DNA of 51,999 nt from Spirochaetales bacterium (lineage in GTDB: Bacteria; Spirochaetota; Spirochaetia; Sphaerochaetales; Sphaerochaetaceae), in the NCBI GenBank assembly GCA_022788185.1, contig JALEVV010000080.1, positions 1-51,999 on the forward strand, in the 5' to 3' direction. Positions 7,362 to 14,391 of the stretch are shown here, piece by piece (position 1 is the stretch's first letter; every line of letters begins with the position of its first letter). Both the position numbers and the translations under genes were made by a program. The notes beneath the pieces were generated by a model, which was not told the origin of the DNA, searched no databases, and saw only the letters and a list, made by a program, of their open reading frames with translations.

Positions 7362-8630
7362 ATGTCAAAGGCAAAAACACCAATTACACTGCTCTGCGGA
7401 TATCTCGGAGCGGGAAAGACAACACTTTTGAATAAAGTCCTGAACAATCAGGAGGGATACAGGGTCGCCGTAATCGTGAATGACATCGGTGAGATCAACG
7501 TCGATGCATCCCTCATTGCCAAGGGCGGACACATAACAGACACCAGCGATATAGTTCCCCTCACCAACGGCTGTATCTGCTGTACATTGAAAAGCGAGAT
7601 GACCGAAGGAATCGAGAAGCTGATTTCCAAAAGACTCTATGACTACATCCTGATCGAGGCCAGCGGAGTCTGCGAGCCCATGCCCATAGCCCAGGAGCTT
7701 GAGCTGATCTCAAACGGATATCTGGATAACGTGGTGGGAGTTGTTGACGCATCCCGTCTGGTCGATGAGTTTGCTTCCGGCGAAAAGCTGCTTCATAAGG
7801 ATGAAATCGGGGAAGAGGATATTGAGAGCCTCCTGATCCAGCAGATCGAGTTCTGCTCTACCCTCGTCATCAACAAAACCGATCTGGTATCCCCGGATGA
7901 ACTTGAGAAGGTCAGGAAGGTGGTGAATGCCCTCCATCCCGGTGCAAAGGTAATTGAGACAAGTCAGGGCAATGTTCCCGTTGCCGATATCATCAACACC
8001 CATTCGTTCGACATGGAAACGGTATTCAACAGTGCAGGGTGGTGCCAGGCCCTCTCAAAGGAAGGAAGCCTGGGCGATGAGGAGGATGAGAACAATCCCG
8101 ACTTCCATCATGATGAGGAGCATCATCACCACCATGACGAGGAGCATGAGCACCATCATCATGATGAAGATGAGCATGAACACCACGATGAGGATGAACA
8201 CCATCATCATGAACACGAGCACCATCACCACCATGAGCATAGGCATGAGGGTGAAAGCGAGGATGAGTACGGAATAGGTACCTTCATCTACTACAGGAGA
8301 AAGCCCTTTGACCGGAAGAAGCTTTCCGATTTCGTCCCGTCATGGCCTCAGAACATCATCAGATGCAAGGGCGTTGTCTGGTTTTCTGATGAGAATGATA
8401 TGTCCTACGTGCTTGAAACCTGCGGACGTCAGCTCCTCTGCGGTGCGTACGGCAGATGGCTCGCAACTGCCTCAAAGCGGGAAATAAAGCAGATCATGGA
8501 GGAAAATCCACAGTTTGCCGCTGACTGGGATGATAAGGTCGGCGACAGGATGATCAGGTTATGCATCATCGGCCGCAACCTGGATAAGAAGGAAATTGCA
8601 GCCATGCTTGATAAGCTGCTTGCCGAATGA
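7362..8630 (+). CDS. COG0523 (CobW/YjiA/ZigA family) metal-chaperone GTPase with poly-His tract
   Basis: 422 residues. G3E-family GTPase: P-loop GYLGAGKTT (residues 13-21), the metal-binding hallmark GCICC (70-74), base-recognition NKTD near 174, and the C-terminal CobW_C domain. Between the domains, about residues 248-298, lies a long run of His mixed with Asp/Glu, a likely Zn(II), Ni(II) or Co(II) buffer. Such proteins hand metals to target enzymes. Start chosen at the ATG at 7362 with GGAGG seven bases upstream. The gene is monocistronic and convergent with a small acidic protein. The metal cannot be set from sequence; cobalamin genes are absent nearby, so a CobW role proper is unlikely. 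Confidence 0.93.
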   Translation: MSKAKTPITLLCGYLGAGKTTLLNKVLNNQEGYRVAVIVNDIGEINVDASLIAKGGHITDTSDIVPLTNGCICCTLKSEMTEGIEKLISKRLYDYILIEASGVCEPMPIAQELELISNGYLDNVVGVVDASRLVDEFASGEKLLHKDEIGEEDIESLLIQQIEFCSTLVINKTDLVSPDELEKVRKVVNALHPGAKVIETSQGNVPVADIINTHSFDMETVFNSAGWCQALSKEGSLGDEEDENNPDFHHDEEHHHHHDEEHEHHHHDEDEHEHHDEDEHHHHEHEHHHHHEHRHEGESEDEYGIGTFIYYRRKPFDRKKLSDFVPSWPQNIIRCKGVVWFSDENDMSYVLETCGRQLLCGAYGRWLATASKREIKQIMEENPQFAADWDDKVGDRMIRLCIIGRNLDKKEIAAMLDKLLAE

Positions 8631-8634
8631 GATG

Positions 8635-8661
8635 AAAAACGGGGCTGGTGAAACAGCCCCG
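8635..8661 (-). terminator. Terminator for the acidic-protein gene
   Basis: CGGGGCTG (8640-8647) and CAGCCCCG (8654-8661) form an 8-bp stem with a 6-base loop; on the minus strand it is followed by TTTTT. It sits between the two convergent genes and may also slow plus-strand transcription. Confidence 0.82.
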
Positions 8662-8667
8662 CTTCTG

Positions 8668-8925
8668 TCATTCGAAATCGAATGCTTCGTCGTCCAGATC
8701 CTCGTATTCCGATTCCTCATCCTCATCGTCCTCGTCGAGGATGAAGCCGTCGGAGAACTCGTCCCCGTCGTCATCGCGGAAGTCCTCCTCCCCGTCATCG
8801 TCGTAGGAGAGGAAATCGTCACCGTACTCCCTGTCATCGTACGTGTCCTCTTCCTCGTTATACTTTCCCGAGAAATATCTTTCCTCTTCAAGATCAAGAT
8901 CTTCGTCATCAAATTTCTTTTTCAT
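8668..8925 (-). CDS. Very acidic 85-residue protein, unknown function
   Basis: After MKKKF, about 45 of the 85 residues are Asp or Glu, with scattered aromatic residues (Tyr, Phe) between acidic runs. No signal peptide, no fold recognised; it is likely intrinsically disordered and able to bind cations or basic proteins. Evidence that it is real: a good upstream promoter (TTGACG, 17 bases, AATATA), its own terminator, and a gene-sized open frame on the strand facing the poly-His GTPase. The ribosome binding site is weak (GGA eight bases before the ATG). Acidic low-complexity frames can be chance products of codon bias, so confidence is moderate. Confidence 0.68.
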   Translation of the reverse strand: MKKKFDDEDLDLEEERYFSGKYNEEEDTYDDREYGDDFLSYDDDGEEDFRDDDGDEFSDGFILDEDDEDEESEYEDLDDEAFDFE

Positions 8926-8951
8926 AGCTGGTCCAATTATCCTTTGTGGAA

Positions 8952-8980
8952 TATATTAAGTCATAAATGCAAATCGTCAA
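8952..8980 (-). promoter_or_regulatory. Promoter of the acidic-protein gene
   Basis: On the minus strand: TTGACG (8980-8975), 17-base spacer, AATATA (8957-8952); a better hexamer TATATT is two bases further on. It lies 27 bases upstream of the ATG. Confidence 0.65.
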
Positions 8981-9033
8981 GAAAAAACCGCTACGGGGAT
9001 GAAAATATGGAGGCAAAATAGTAAGATTGACCC

Positions 9034-10050
9034 ATGATCAGATATATCGCACTCCCGATGGGAGAAGCGGCCGGCGTCAGCCCTGAGATGATAATCAAGG
9101 CACTGTCGACCGAAAATCCCGAAGAATACGGCGGTGTCATCGTTGTCGGTGACCTCCGACTTTTCAGAAAGGTATCCAGGGACATAAGGGTACCGCTGGC
9201 ATTCACGGCCTACGTGTCAAATGATGCTGAGCTGACTGAAAGCCAGAAGGCAGGGGAAAACTGCATATTCTATGATCTTCCCCTCATCGACATGGATGAG
9301 TTCAGGTACGGTCAGATAAGTGCCAACACGGGAAGGGCAACGTATGCGGCAACTGCCAAGGCCGTTGAACTCATACAGAATTCCTTTGCCTCAGCCCTCG
9401 TGACTCCACCCCTCGATGCCAGGGCCATCAGGATGGCCGGGATGGAGGATTGCAGGTACCTGTCGATGATACCTGAGTTCTGTGCGTCGGGAAGGGGAAT
9501 AACGATGCTTGACTCCGACGGCGTGAAGATATTCTCCCATACCCACCACATTCCCCTCAGGAAGGCCCTGGAGGAAATCACCTATGAGAAGATTCTTGAC
9601 ACGATCATCCGTGTGGATTCCCTGACAGTCGGATGCAGCGTCTTTGATCATGACAAGCCCCTTGCCATCGCTTCCGTGAATCCCCATCACGCTGACAGTC
9701 TCAGCTACGATGAGGAAGAGAGCGAGGTACTCATTCCTGCCATAAAGGCCGCCAGGTCAATCGGAATTGACATAATCGGTCCCGTCAGCGGGGATCATCT
9801 CATGCACAGGGCCAAAAAGGGCCTTTACAGGGCAGTAATCACGCTTTTCCACGATCAGGCACACATTGCCGCCATGTCCTTTGACTTCGAGCACACCGTC
9901 ACCGTTACCTGGGGATGGCCCTTCATCTCCGTGGGTGTCGACAGGGGTGCGATGCTGGAGAGGGCAGGAAAGAACATCATGGAGCCATATAACCTGATTC
10001 AGGCACTTTACATCGCCTCAAAATACATAAAAACAGGAGTAAACAGTTGA
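9034..10050 (+). CDS. PdxA-family dehydrogenase, divergent
   Basis: 338 residues, the usual length for PdxA (4-hydroxythreonine-4-phosphate dehydrogenase), an NAD- and divalent-metal-dependent enzyme. The three metal/active-site His positions are recognisable: SHTHHIPL (about 169), NPHHAD (about 213) and FHDQAH (about 269), with the GPVSGD segment before the last. The opening MGEAAGVSPE replaces the usual GDPAGIGPE, and the segment after HDQ departs strongly from classic PdxA, so the substrate may differ, as for PdxA2-like enzymes acting on four-carbon sugar acid phosphates. No other pyridoxine gene is near. No Shine-Dalgarno at proper distance; TAAGAT ends 6 bases before the ATG (possible leaderless mRNA). 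The next gene starts inside its stop codon. Confidence 0.85.
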   Translation: MIRYIALPMGEAAGVSPEMIIKALSTENPEEYGGVIVVGDLRLFRKVSRDIRVPLAFTAYVSNDAELTESQKAGENCIFYDLPLIDMDEFRYGQISANTGRATYAATAKAVELIQNSFASALVTPPLDARAIRMAGMEDCRYLSMIPEFCASGRGITMLDSDGVKIFSHTHHIPLRKALEEITYEKILDTIIRVDSLTVGCSVFDHDKPLAIASVNPHHADSLSYDEEESEVLIPAIKAARSIGIDIIGPVSGDHLMHRAKKGLYRAVITLFHDQAHIAAMSFDFEHTVTVTWGWPFISVGVDRGAMLERAGKNIMEPYNLIQALYIASKYIKTGVNS

Positions 10051-11174
10051 GAAGAACAACAAAACATGGATTTTTTATTATTGTTGCACTGGTAATGTTC
10101 CTTGCCGTAAGCTGTGCAACCGGCGTCACCATCAATTACACTCAGCCTGCAGAGATAAACATGGGAAGCTACAGGAACATAGCCGTTGCATCCACTGTCC
10201 CTTATAAGGGACTAGCAAATCCCCCTTTCTTTGTCCGCGCCATTGATGCGGATGCCTTCTGGGATTCCTATGTGACATCATCATACGATTCGTCGATAAC
10301 CACGAAAGTCGCCTCTTACGCCACGCAGAAGTTCGTTTCAACCCTCGAGAGATCGGGTTTCTTCTCCGTCACAGGCCCTGAAAAGACCGATGCGATGCTG
10401 CAGGCAGGTACCTTCGGATACAACTCCTCAGAGGTTCTCAGGAAGAATAACATTGATGCCGTCATCATTCCGAAGATCACGAACCTGAACATCAATGAGT
10501 TCATCCAGTCAAAGAAGGTTCAGGAGAAGGACTATGACCATAAGGATAAGAACGGAAATCCGACAGTCGTCACAAAGACCAGGTACTATCTCTATCAGAA
10601 TGTGTCCATCGACTTCTCATATACCATCATCGATGCCAGGACCAGTCAGGTAGTGGCTGTGAAGAACTTCTCTGCCAGTGATTCCGATTACTGGGAAGTT
10701 GACAGATACGGCTTCCTCACGCCCGACGTATACAACATGATAAAGGGCATGATCGACGGCTTCCAGGGATACATCACGAAACAGCTGGTTCCGACCAATG
10801 CCAGAAAGAACGTTTCCCTTATGGCCAACAAGCCAAAAATAGACTCCCTGAAGGTGGCCTACGATGCGGCAAAGGAAGGTTACACCTCCCGTGCTGCCGA
10901 GCTCTTCCTGAGGGAGTACAGTTCTTCCGGTCACCTCCCGAGCGGATACAATGGCGCGCTTCTCACGGCTGCGGCAGGAGATCTTGAGGGTGCCATAACA
11001 CTGCTTCAGGAGATGAGCCTGAGATATTCCAGCAGTGACGTTGAGAAGCTTCTTTCAAACCTCATTACGATAAAGAGCAGAAACGATGAGGCCATGAAGC
11101 AGCTCAGCGGAGAGGTCACTGCCAATCTCAGTGACACGACAATGGATATTTACCAGGTTGTCATGGGCAACTGA
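10047..11174 (+). CDS. Lipoprotein with CsgG/LpoB-like N-terminal region (tentative)
   Basis: 375 residues, starting at a TTG that overlaps the preceding stop (TTGA) with AGGAG seven bases upstream. A signal peptide ends in the lipobox AVSCA, with Cys at about residue 23. The first ~200 residues carry features seen in CsgG/LpoB-like lipoproteins that form oligomeric periplasmic assemblies (the YRNIAVASTVPY strand, DAVIIPKITNLNI, the FSYTIIDARTSQVVAVKNFS strand), but this is a style match only. Residues ~260-375 look like a helical repeat of TPR type (YDAAKEGYTSRAAELF, GDLEGAITLLQEM). It is probably attached to the outer or inner membrane facing the periplasm. Coupling to the PdxA-like gene does not suggest a shared pathway. 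Confidence 0.75.
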   Translation: MRRTTKHGFFIIVALVMFLAVSCATGVTINYTQPAEINMGSYRNIAVASTVPYKGLANPPFFVRAIDADAFWDSYVTSSYDSSITTKVASYATQKFVSTLERSGFFSVTGPEKTDAMLQAGTFGYNSSEVLRKNNIDAVIIPKITNLNINEFIQSKKVQEKDYDHKDKNGNPTVVTKTRYYLYQNVSIDFSYTIIDARTSQVVAVKNFSASDSDYWEVDRYGFLTPDVYNMIKGMIDGFQGYITKQLVPTNARKNVSLMANKPKIDSLKVAYDAAKEGYTSRAAELFLREYSSSGHLPSGYNGALLTAAAGDLEGAITLLQEMSLRYSSSDVEKLLSNLITIKSRNDEAMKQLSGEVTANLSDTTMDIYQVVMGN

Positions 11175-11185
11175 TTGAGGCTATT

Positions 11186-11542
11186 ATGAAAAAAATACTT
11201 TTCTTCGAAGGCGATGCGGCCGCATTCATTTCCGGCAGGAAGGCTGCACTGCTCAGGTTCAGCGACAATGCGCTCACTCTTTCCGGTGTGCTCGCAAAGG
11301 ACTTTACCGGAATGGATGCCAGCAGGGGATTCGAACAGCTCAAGCGTTTTGTTTCCTCCGCATCCTTTGAGGTAATCGTGCTGGACGGATTCGCTCCCGC
11401 CCTTTCAGTATCAAGCCATAAGGAAGATATAATCATGTGGCTCAATGATCACAGCAGTGAGCCTGATTTCCCGACCCTGCTCATCACAGGGGGCGGCGGA
11501 GAGCTGCTTCCGGGACTGAATGCCGAATATTACCTGAAATAA
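11186..11542 (+). CDS. Unknown soluble 118-residue protein
   Basis: Opens MKKILFFEGDAAAFISGRKAALL, with TGAGG about seven bases before the ATG, so the start is well supported. No signal peptide or membrane segment. It contains a beta-strand-like FEVIVLDGF and TLLITGGGGELLP, which superficially recall a response-regulator receiver or a Rossmann-like fold, but the phosphorylation Asp and Lys pattern is not clear. It lies 11 bases after the lipoprotein gene and ends at a hairpin, so it is the last gene of the three-gene unit. I do not recognise the family. Confidence 0.68.
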   Translation: MKKILFFEGDAAAFISGRKAALLRFSDNALTLSGVLAKDFTGMDASRGFEQLKRFVSSASFEVIVLDGFAPALSVSSHKEDIIMWLNDHSSEPDFPTLLITGGGGELLPGLNAEYYLK

Positions 11543-11551
11543 TTCAGGTAA
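11530..11551 (+). terminator. Hairpin overlapping the end of the 118-residue protein gene
   Basis: TTACCTGAA (11532-11540) and TTCAGGTAA (11543-11551 region) form a 9-bp stem with a very short AT loop; the tail is AACTTGCTTGTTTTA, only moderately T-rich. It overlaps the final codons and the stop. Confidence 0.6.
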
Positions 11552-11605
11552 AACTTGCTTGTTTTATGACAAAAATGTCCTGAAATAAAAATAATAAGCA
11601 GTAAA

Positions 11606-11640
11606 CGAGGGTAAATAGCAATTATTTGCCCTCGTTTTTG
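11606..11640 (+). terminator. Strong terminator before the PHP/RloA-like/RloB-like operon
   Basis: CGAGGGTAAATA (11606-11617) pairs with TATTTGCCCTCG (11623-11634, one wobble) and is followed by TTTTT. An A-run precedes it, so it may work in both directions. Together with the hairpin at 11530-11551 it separates the upstream operon from the next. The rest of 11543-11737 holds no gene that I can support. Confidence 0.88.
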
Positions 11641-11701
11641 ATTATCAAAAGTATCTGTGAGGACCATTAAAGCTCATTTCCCCCCGAATTTCATTTTTCC
11701 C

Positions 11702-11730
11702 TTGCAAGAAGAAAAAACACTCAATAAACT
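11702..11730 (+). promoter_or_regulatory. Promoter of the PHP/RloA-like/RloB-like operon
   Basis: TTGCAA (11702-11707), 17 bases, TAAACT (11725-11730). The -10 box ends seven bases before the ATG at 11738, so transcription would start at or next to the start codon. Confidence 0.55.
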
Positions 11731-11737
11731 TCATGAT

Positions 11738-12388
11738 ATGAATCTGATTGACATTCATTCGCACCTTCTGCCGGGTGTTGACGATTCGAAACTTGGAAGG
11801 TTTTCCGTTTCAAAGATGATGCGCGCGTATGCATCTGCCGGAATCGGCTGCGTATGCTTCACTCCGCACATCAATGATCCATACGTGAACACAAAGATGG
11901 ACATGATTGAAAGAACCTTCGAAAAGGTGGCGAAAAAGGCTGAAAAGGAAGGTATAAGGGCTGTCCTCGGGTGTGAACTTTACATCCGTGAGAGTCCTGA
12001 ACCTCAGAAGATATATCCTCTGCTCGGGAAGTATGTACTCTGTGAGACGAATGTGGATTTTGCTCCGGCGGGTTATCTGGATTCCCTGAGAAGACTTAAG
12101 GATAAGGGCTATGAAATCATCATAGCCCACGTGGAAAGATACAACTGGCTATCCGCTGACAGTGAGATGTTCTCCGTCATGACGGGTGAGCTCGGGTGCC
12201 TGATTCAGGTCAACGCCAGGGCGGTCGGCAGTGAGCGGGCCCAGTCGTATTGCAGAAAGGGCGCTGTCGATTTCATTGCCAGCGATAACCATGGAAATTT
12301 CGATTACCCGGCTCTCCTTCTGGAGAAGATCGTGGGAAACCCGAGGGTATATCAGAAGATGAGCAGATTCGCTCAGAATATTAATTAG
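11738..12388 (+). CDS. PHP-domain phosphoesterase, CpsB/YwqE-like
   Basis: 216 residues. All metal ligands of the CpsB/YwqE PHP family are visible in order: DIHSHLLPGVDD, FTPHIND, GCELYI, AHVERYNW and SDNHG, so a Mn/Fe-dependent phosphoesterase should be active. Characterised relatives remove phosphate from tyrosine kinases of polysaccharide synthesis, but no capsule or tyrosine kinase gene is near. Instead it sits 10 bases before an AbiLi/RloA-like ATPase gene and shares its transcription unit. The ATG at 11738 is the natural N-terminus (MNLIDIHSH); no Shine-Dalgarno precedes it, but a promoter -10 box does. An in-frame GTG at 11657 also has no ribosome binding site. Confidence 0.88.
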   Translation: MNLIDIHSHLLPGVDDSKLGRFSVSKMMRAYASAGIGCVCFTPHINDPYVNTKMDMIERTFEKVAKKAEKEGIRAVLGCELYIRESPEPQKIYPLLGKYVLCETNVDFAPAGYLDSLRRLKDKGYEIIIAHVERYNWLSADSEMFSVMTGELGCLIQVNARAVGSERAQSYCRKGAVDFIASDNHGNFDYPALLLEKIVGNPRVYQKMSRFAQNIN

Positions 12389-12398
12389 GAGGCATCAT

Positions 12399-13640
12399 AT
12401 GCTGCTGAACATGACTATTGCGAACTTCAAGTCCGTAAAGTCTCCTCAGACCATCAGCTTTGAGGCTCTGAAGGACAACCGTCAGAACCCTGCTAAGGTC
12501 ATTGAGATTAACGAGAAGCTGAAGGCAATCAAAACCAGTGCGATCATCGGTCCCAACGGTGCCGGAAAGAGCTCCTTCGTCCGTGCCCTTGAGGTATTGA
12601 ACCGTGTTGTTACCGCGCCTGAAGAAAACGAGAATCCCCTCGCCGGAGCACTGACCGGTACCGTTTTCGCATATGGTGTGGACAAGACCACTCCTGCCGT
12701 AATCACGATCGAGGTTCTCCTTGATAAGGGTAAGGGAACCGATGAGGAACCCACGGTGATCGCCATCTACAGGTTTGCCGCAAGCAAGGACAAGATCTTT
12801 GAGGAAACCCTCTTCCACAGCTACAACGGCTCCAGAAAGCTGATGTTTGAGAGAAAGTATGACGAGAGCGACAACACCTACTCATACCGCTACGGCAAGA
12901 TGTACCGCGGAGAGAAGAAGCGTCTTGCTGCCAGGATTCCCGATTCCGCATCATTCCTCGGTTGGGCCGCAAGGAAAGGTGGGGACACCTGTTCCCAGCT
13001 CTATTCCTGGTTCACGGACTCACTGCACATCCTCCCAATGGGTGTTTCTGCCGCAACCGAAAGCTACATTGCGAAAATGCTCACTGCCCATCCCTCCTGG
13101 AGGGAACAGCTCACGAACTTCTTCTGGGCAATGGATATCACAGACATCCGCCGTGTCGGCGTCCGTGACGACGGTAAGGTAACCTTCACCCACGTCTACA
13201 TCAACGACAAGAAGGCTGACGGTTATTCCAATCTCTTCACCCTTGAAAGCCTTTCACTGAGACGTCTCACACTGCTTGCAGTGGCATTCTTCGAGTGCTT
13301 CACATCCCGCAAGACCCTTGTGATCGATGATTTCGGCATGCTGCTCCACCCGGATGTGCTCTGCCATCTCGTTGAGATTTTCGAAAGCTGCAATAAGGAA
13401 AGTCAGATGCTCGTCGTCGACTGCAATCCCTCACTGCTGAAGGAAGGTCTTCTCAGGAAGGATGCCATCTGGTTTGCCGAGAAGAACCATGAGTCAAGCA
13501 CCACTTATTTCTCCCTTGCCGACTTCAAGGTCAGGAGAGGTAAGACACTTACCCGTGAAAAATATCTCCAGGGTGCTTTCGGAGCCCTGCCGATTACCAG
13601 TGAGTTCTACTTCCAGGACAGTGAAAAGGAGGACAGATAA
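12399..13640 (+). CDS. AbiLi/RloA-like AAA ATPase with altered catalytic motifs
   Basis: 413 residues, full length for the ATPase of the AbiL/RloAB-type abortive-infection pair. Walker A GPNGAGKSS (51-59) is perfect. Family landmarks include IANFKSVKSPQTIS at the start, the HPDVLCHLVEIF segment, LRKDAIWFAEK and the C-terminal EKYLQGAFGALP. Three usually fixed positions differ from the pattern I know: the SDG signature reads ESLSLRR (283-289), Walker B ends IDDF (D310-D311, usual DE), and the TTHD switch reads VVDCNPS (C342 for His). ATP binding looks possible, normal hydrolysis doubtful. AGGAGG lies eight bases upstream of the ATG. The stop overlaps the next start (TAATG), so the two proteins are made together. 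Confidence 0.88.
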   Translation: MLLNMTIANFKSVKSPQTISFEALKDNRQNPAKVIEINEKLKAIKTSAIIGPNGAGKSSFVRALEVLNRVVTAPEENENPLAGALTGTVFAYGVDKTTPAVITIEVLLDKGKGTDEEPTVIAIYRFAASKDKIFEETLFHSYNGSRKLMFERKYDESDNTYSYRYGKMYRGEKKRLAARIPDSASFLGWAARKGGDTCSQLYSWFTDSLHILPMGVSAATESYIAKMLTAHPSWREQLTNFFWAMDITDIRRVGVRDDGKVTFTHVYINDKKADGYSNLFTLESLSLRRLTLLAVAFFECFTSRKTLVIDDFGMLLHPDVLCHLVEIFESCNKESQMLVVDCNPSLLKEGLLRKDAIWFAEKNHESSTTYFSLADFKVRRGKTLTREKYLQGAFGALPITSEFYFQDSEKEDR

Positions 13641-14269
13641 TGGCACAGAGAAAAAGAAAATCCACTCCCTCCCTCGGGACCATGCTGATCGTGACCGCCA
13701 CGGAAGCGGAAGCAGTATTCTTCTCTCAGATGAGAAAGGACTGCAGGTTTTCAAACCTCACCGTTACATTCAGCGGTGCCACCACTCTTAAGGACCACAT
13801 CAACTTCACTGCAAAGGCAAAGTTCCGGGATCGCTTCGACACTGCCTACGCCCTCTTCGGTTTCGATGACGTTAACACGAACATTGAGGAAGTGAAGCAG
13901 GCTGAGGAGCTGTGTGCCTCAAAGAGGATAGGGCTGTGTTACTTCAACCCCTCATTCCATCTCTGGATCTACCTCCATCTGGCAAAGCCCTCTTCCTTCA
14001 TCGTGTCCTCCCTCCCGATGGAAAAGGCCCTTGCCGATAAGATTCCCGGATACGCCATGAGCGTTGAGTATCTGATGACCAAAGGTCTCAACCTTCACAT
14101 GACGCTCTTCCCCCGCCATGCGGTTGCGGATCTCAATGCCAGGGCATACAACCTGATCGCAGAGCAGGCCACCGGCTTCAGGGCGACCAACATGCCCCAG
14201 CTAAATGCCGAGATAACCCGCATCTGCGGACAGGCCGACATGAGCCACAATACGAAGGTTTTCAAGTAA
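13640..14269 (+). CDS. RloB-like TOPRIM-fold protein, active site degenerate
   Basis: 209 residues. The frame matches RloB (PF13707): basic N-terminus, LIVTATEAEAVFF where active members read IVCEGEKTEPNYF-like, YALFGFDD (72-77) where they read VFDRDD, and FNPSFHLW (102-109) where they read NPCFELW. The TOPRIM/OLD-type metal ligands are thus replaced: the first Glu lost, Asp to Gly at 74 and Glu to His at 107. It is therefore probably not a nuclease but a structural or sensing partner of the upstream ATPase, which shows parallel substitutions. Overlap TAATG with that gene means translational coupling. A 10-bp stem terminator follows. Homology is by motif reading and needs a profile search. 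Confidence 0.8.
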   Translation: MAQRKRKSTPSLGTMLIVTATEAEAVFFSQMRKDCRFSNLTVTFSGATTLKDHINFTAKAKFRDRFDTAYALFGFDDVNTNIEEVKQAEELCASKRIGLCYFNPSFHLWIYLHLAKPSSFIVSSLPMEKALADKIPGYAMSVEYLMTKGLNLHMTLFPRHAVADLNARAYNLIAEQATGFRATNMPQLNAEITRICGQADMSHNTKVFK

Positions 14270-14277
14270 AACAGGGA

Positions 14278-14303
14278 GCCTGCCGGAAAGTCCGGCAGGC
14301 TTT
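14278..14303 (+). terminator. Terminator of the PHP/RloA-like/RloB-like operon
   Basis: GCCTGCCGGA (14278-14287) and TCCGGCAGGC (14291-14300) form a perfect 10-bp stem with an AAG loop, followed by TTTC. It lies nine bases after the RloB-like stop. Confidence 0.88.
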
Positions 14304-14310
14304 CACATAA

Positions 14311-14339
14311 TTGAATAAAATTCCCCCTCATGTTAAATT
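14311..14339 (+). promoter_or_regulatory. Promoter of the LuxR-hydrolase operon
   Basis: TTGAAT (14311-14316), 17-base spacer, TAAATT (14334-14339). A small hairpin (CCGC, loop ATACA, GCGG) follows in the ~50-base leader, then an AAGGCGGG purine stretch before the ATG at 14392. Confidence 0.6.
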
Positions 14340-14391
14340 TAAAAAGCCGCATACAGCGGACTCAGATCATCCTTGACAAGGCGGGAAATAA

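Noticed and set aside
8100..8250. Possible DNA tandem repeat or CRISPR-like array
   Set aside because: The repetition is only His/Asp/Glu codon runs inside one frame; no fixed repeat and spacer units are present. No CRISPR array was seen elsewhere in the window.
8055..8277. Met/Thr/Val-rich open frames in the poly-His region on both strands
   Set aside because: These are by-products of the CAT/GAT-rich repeat codons in the GTPase gene, with no start signals of their own.
7362..8630. Cobalamin-synthesis assignment (CobW) for the GTPase
   Set aside because: No cobalamin genes are near, and the GCICC plus poly-His layout is shared by zinc and nickel members, so only the family is named.
11543..11737. 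Small non-coding RNA gene
   Set aside because: The inverted repeats here are explained as two terminators and the rest as a promoter; no separate RNA fold was seen.
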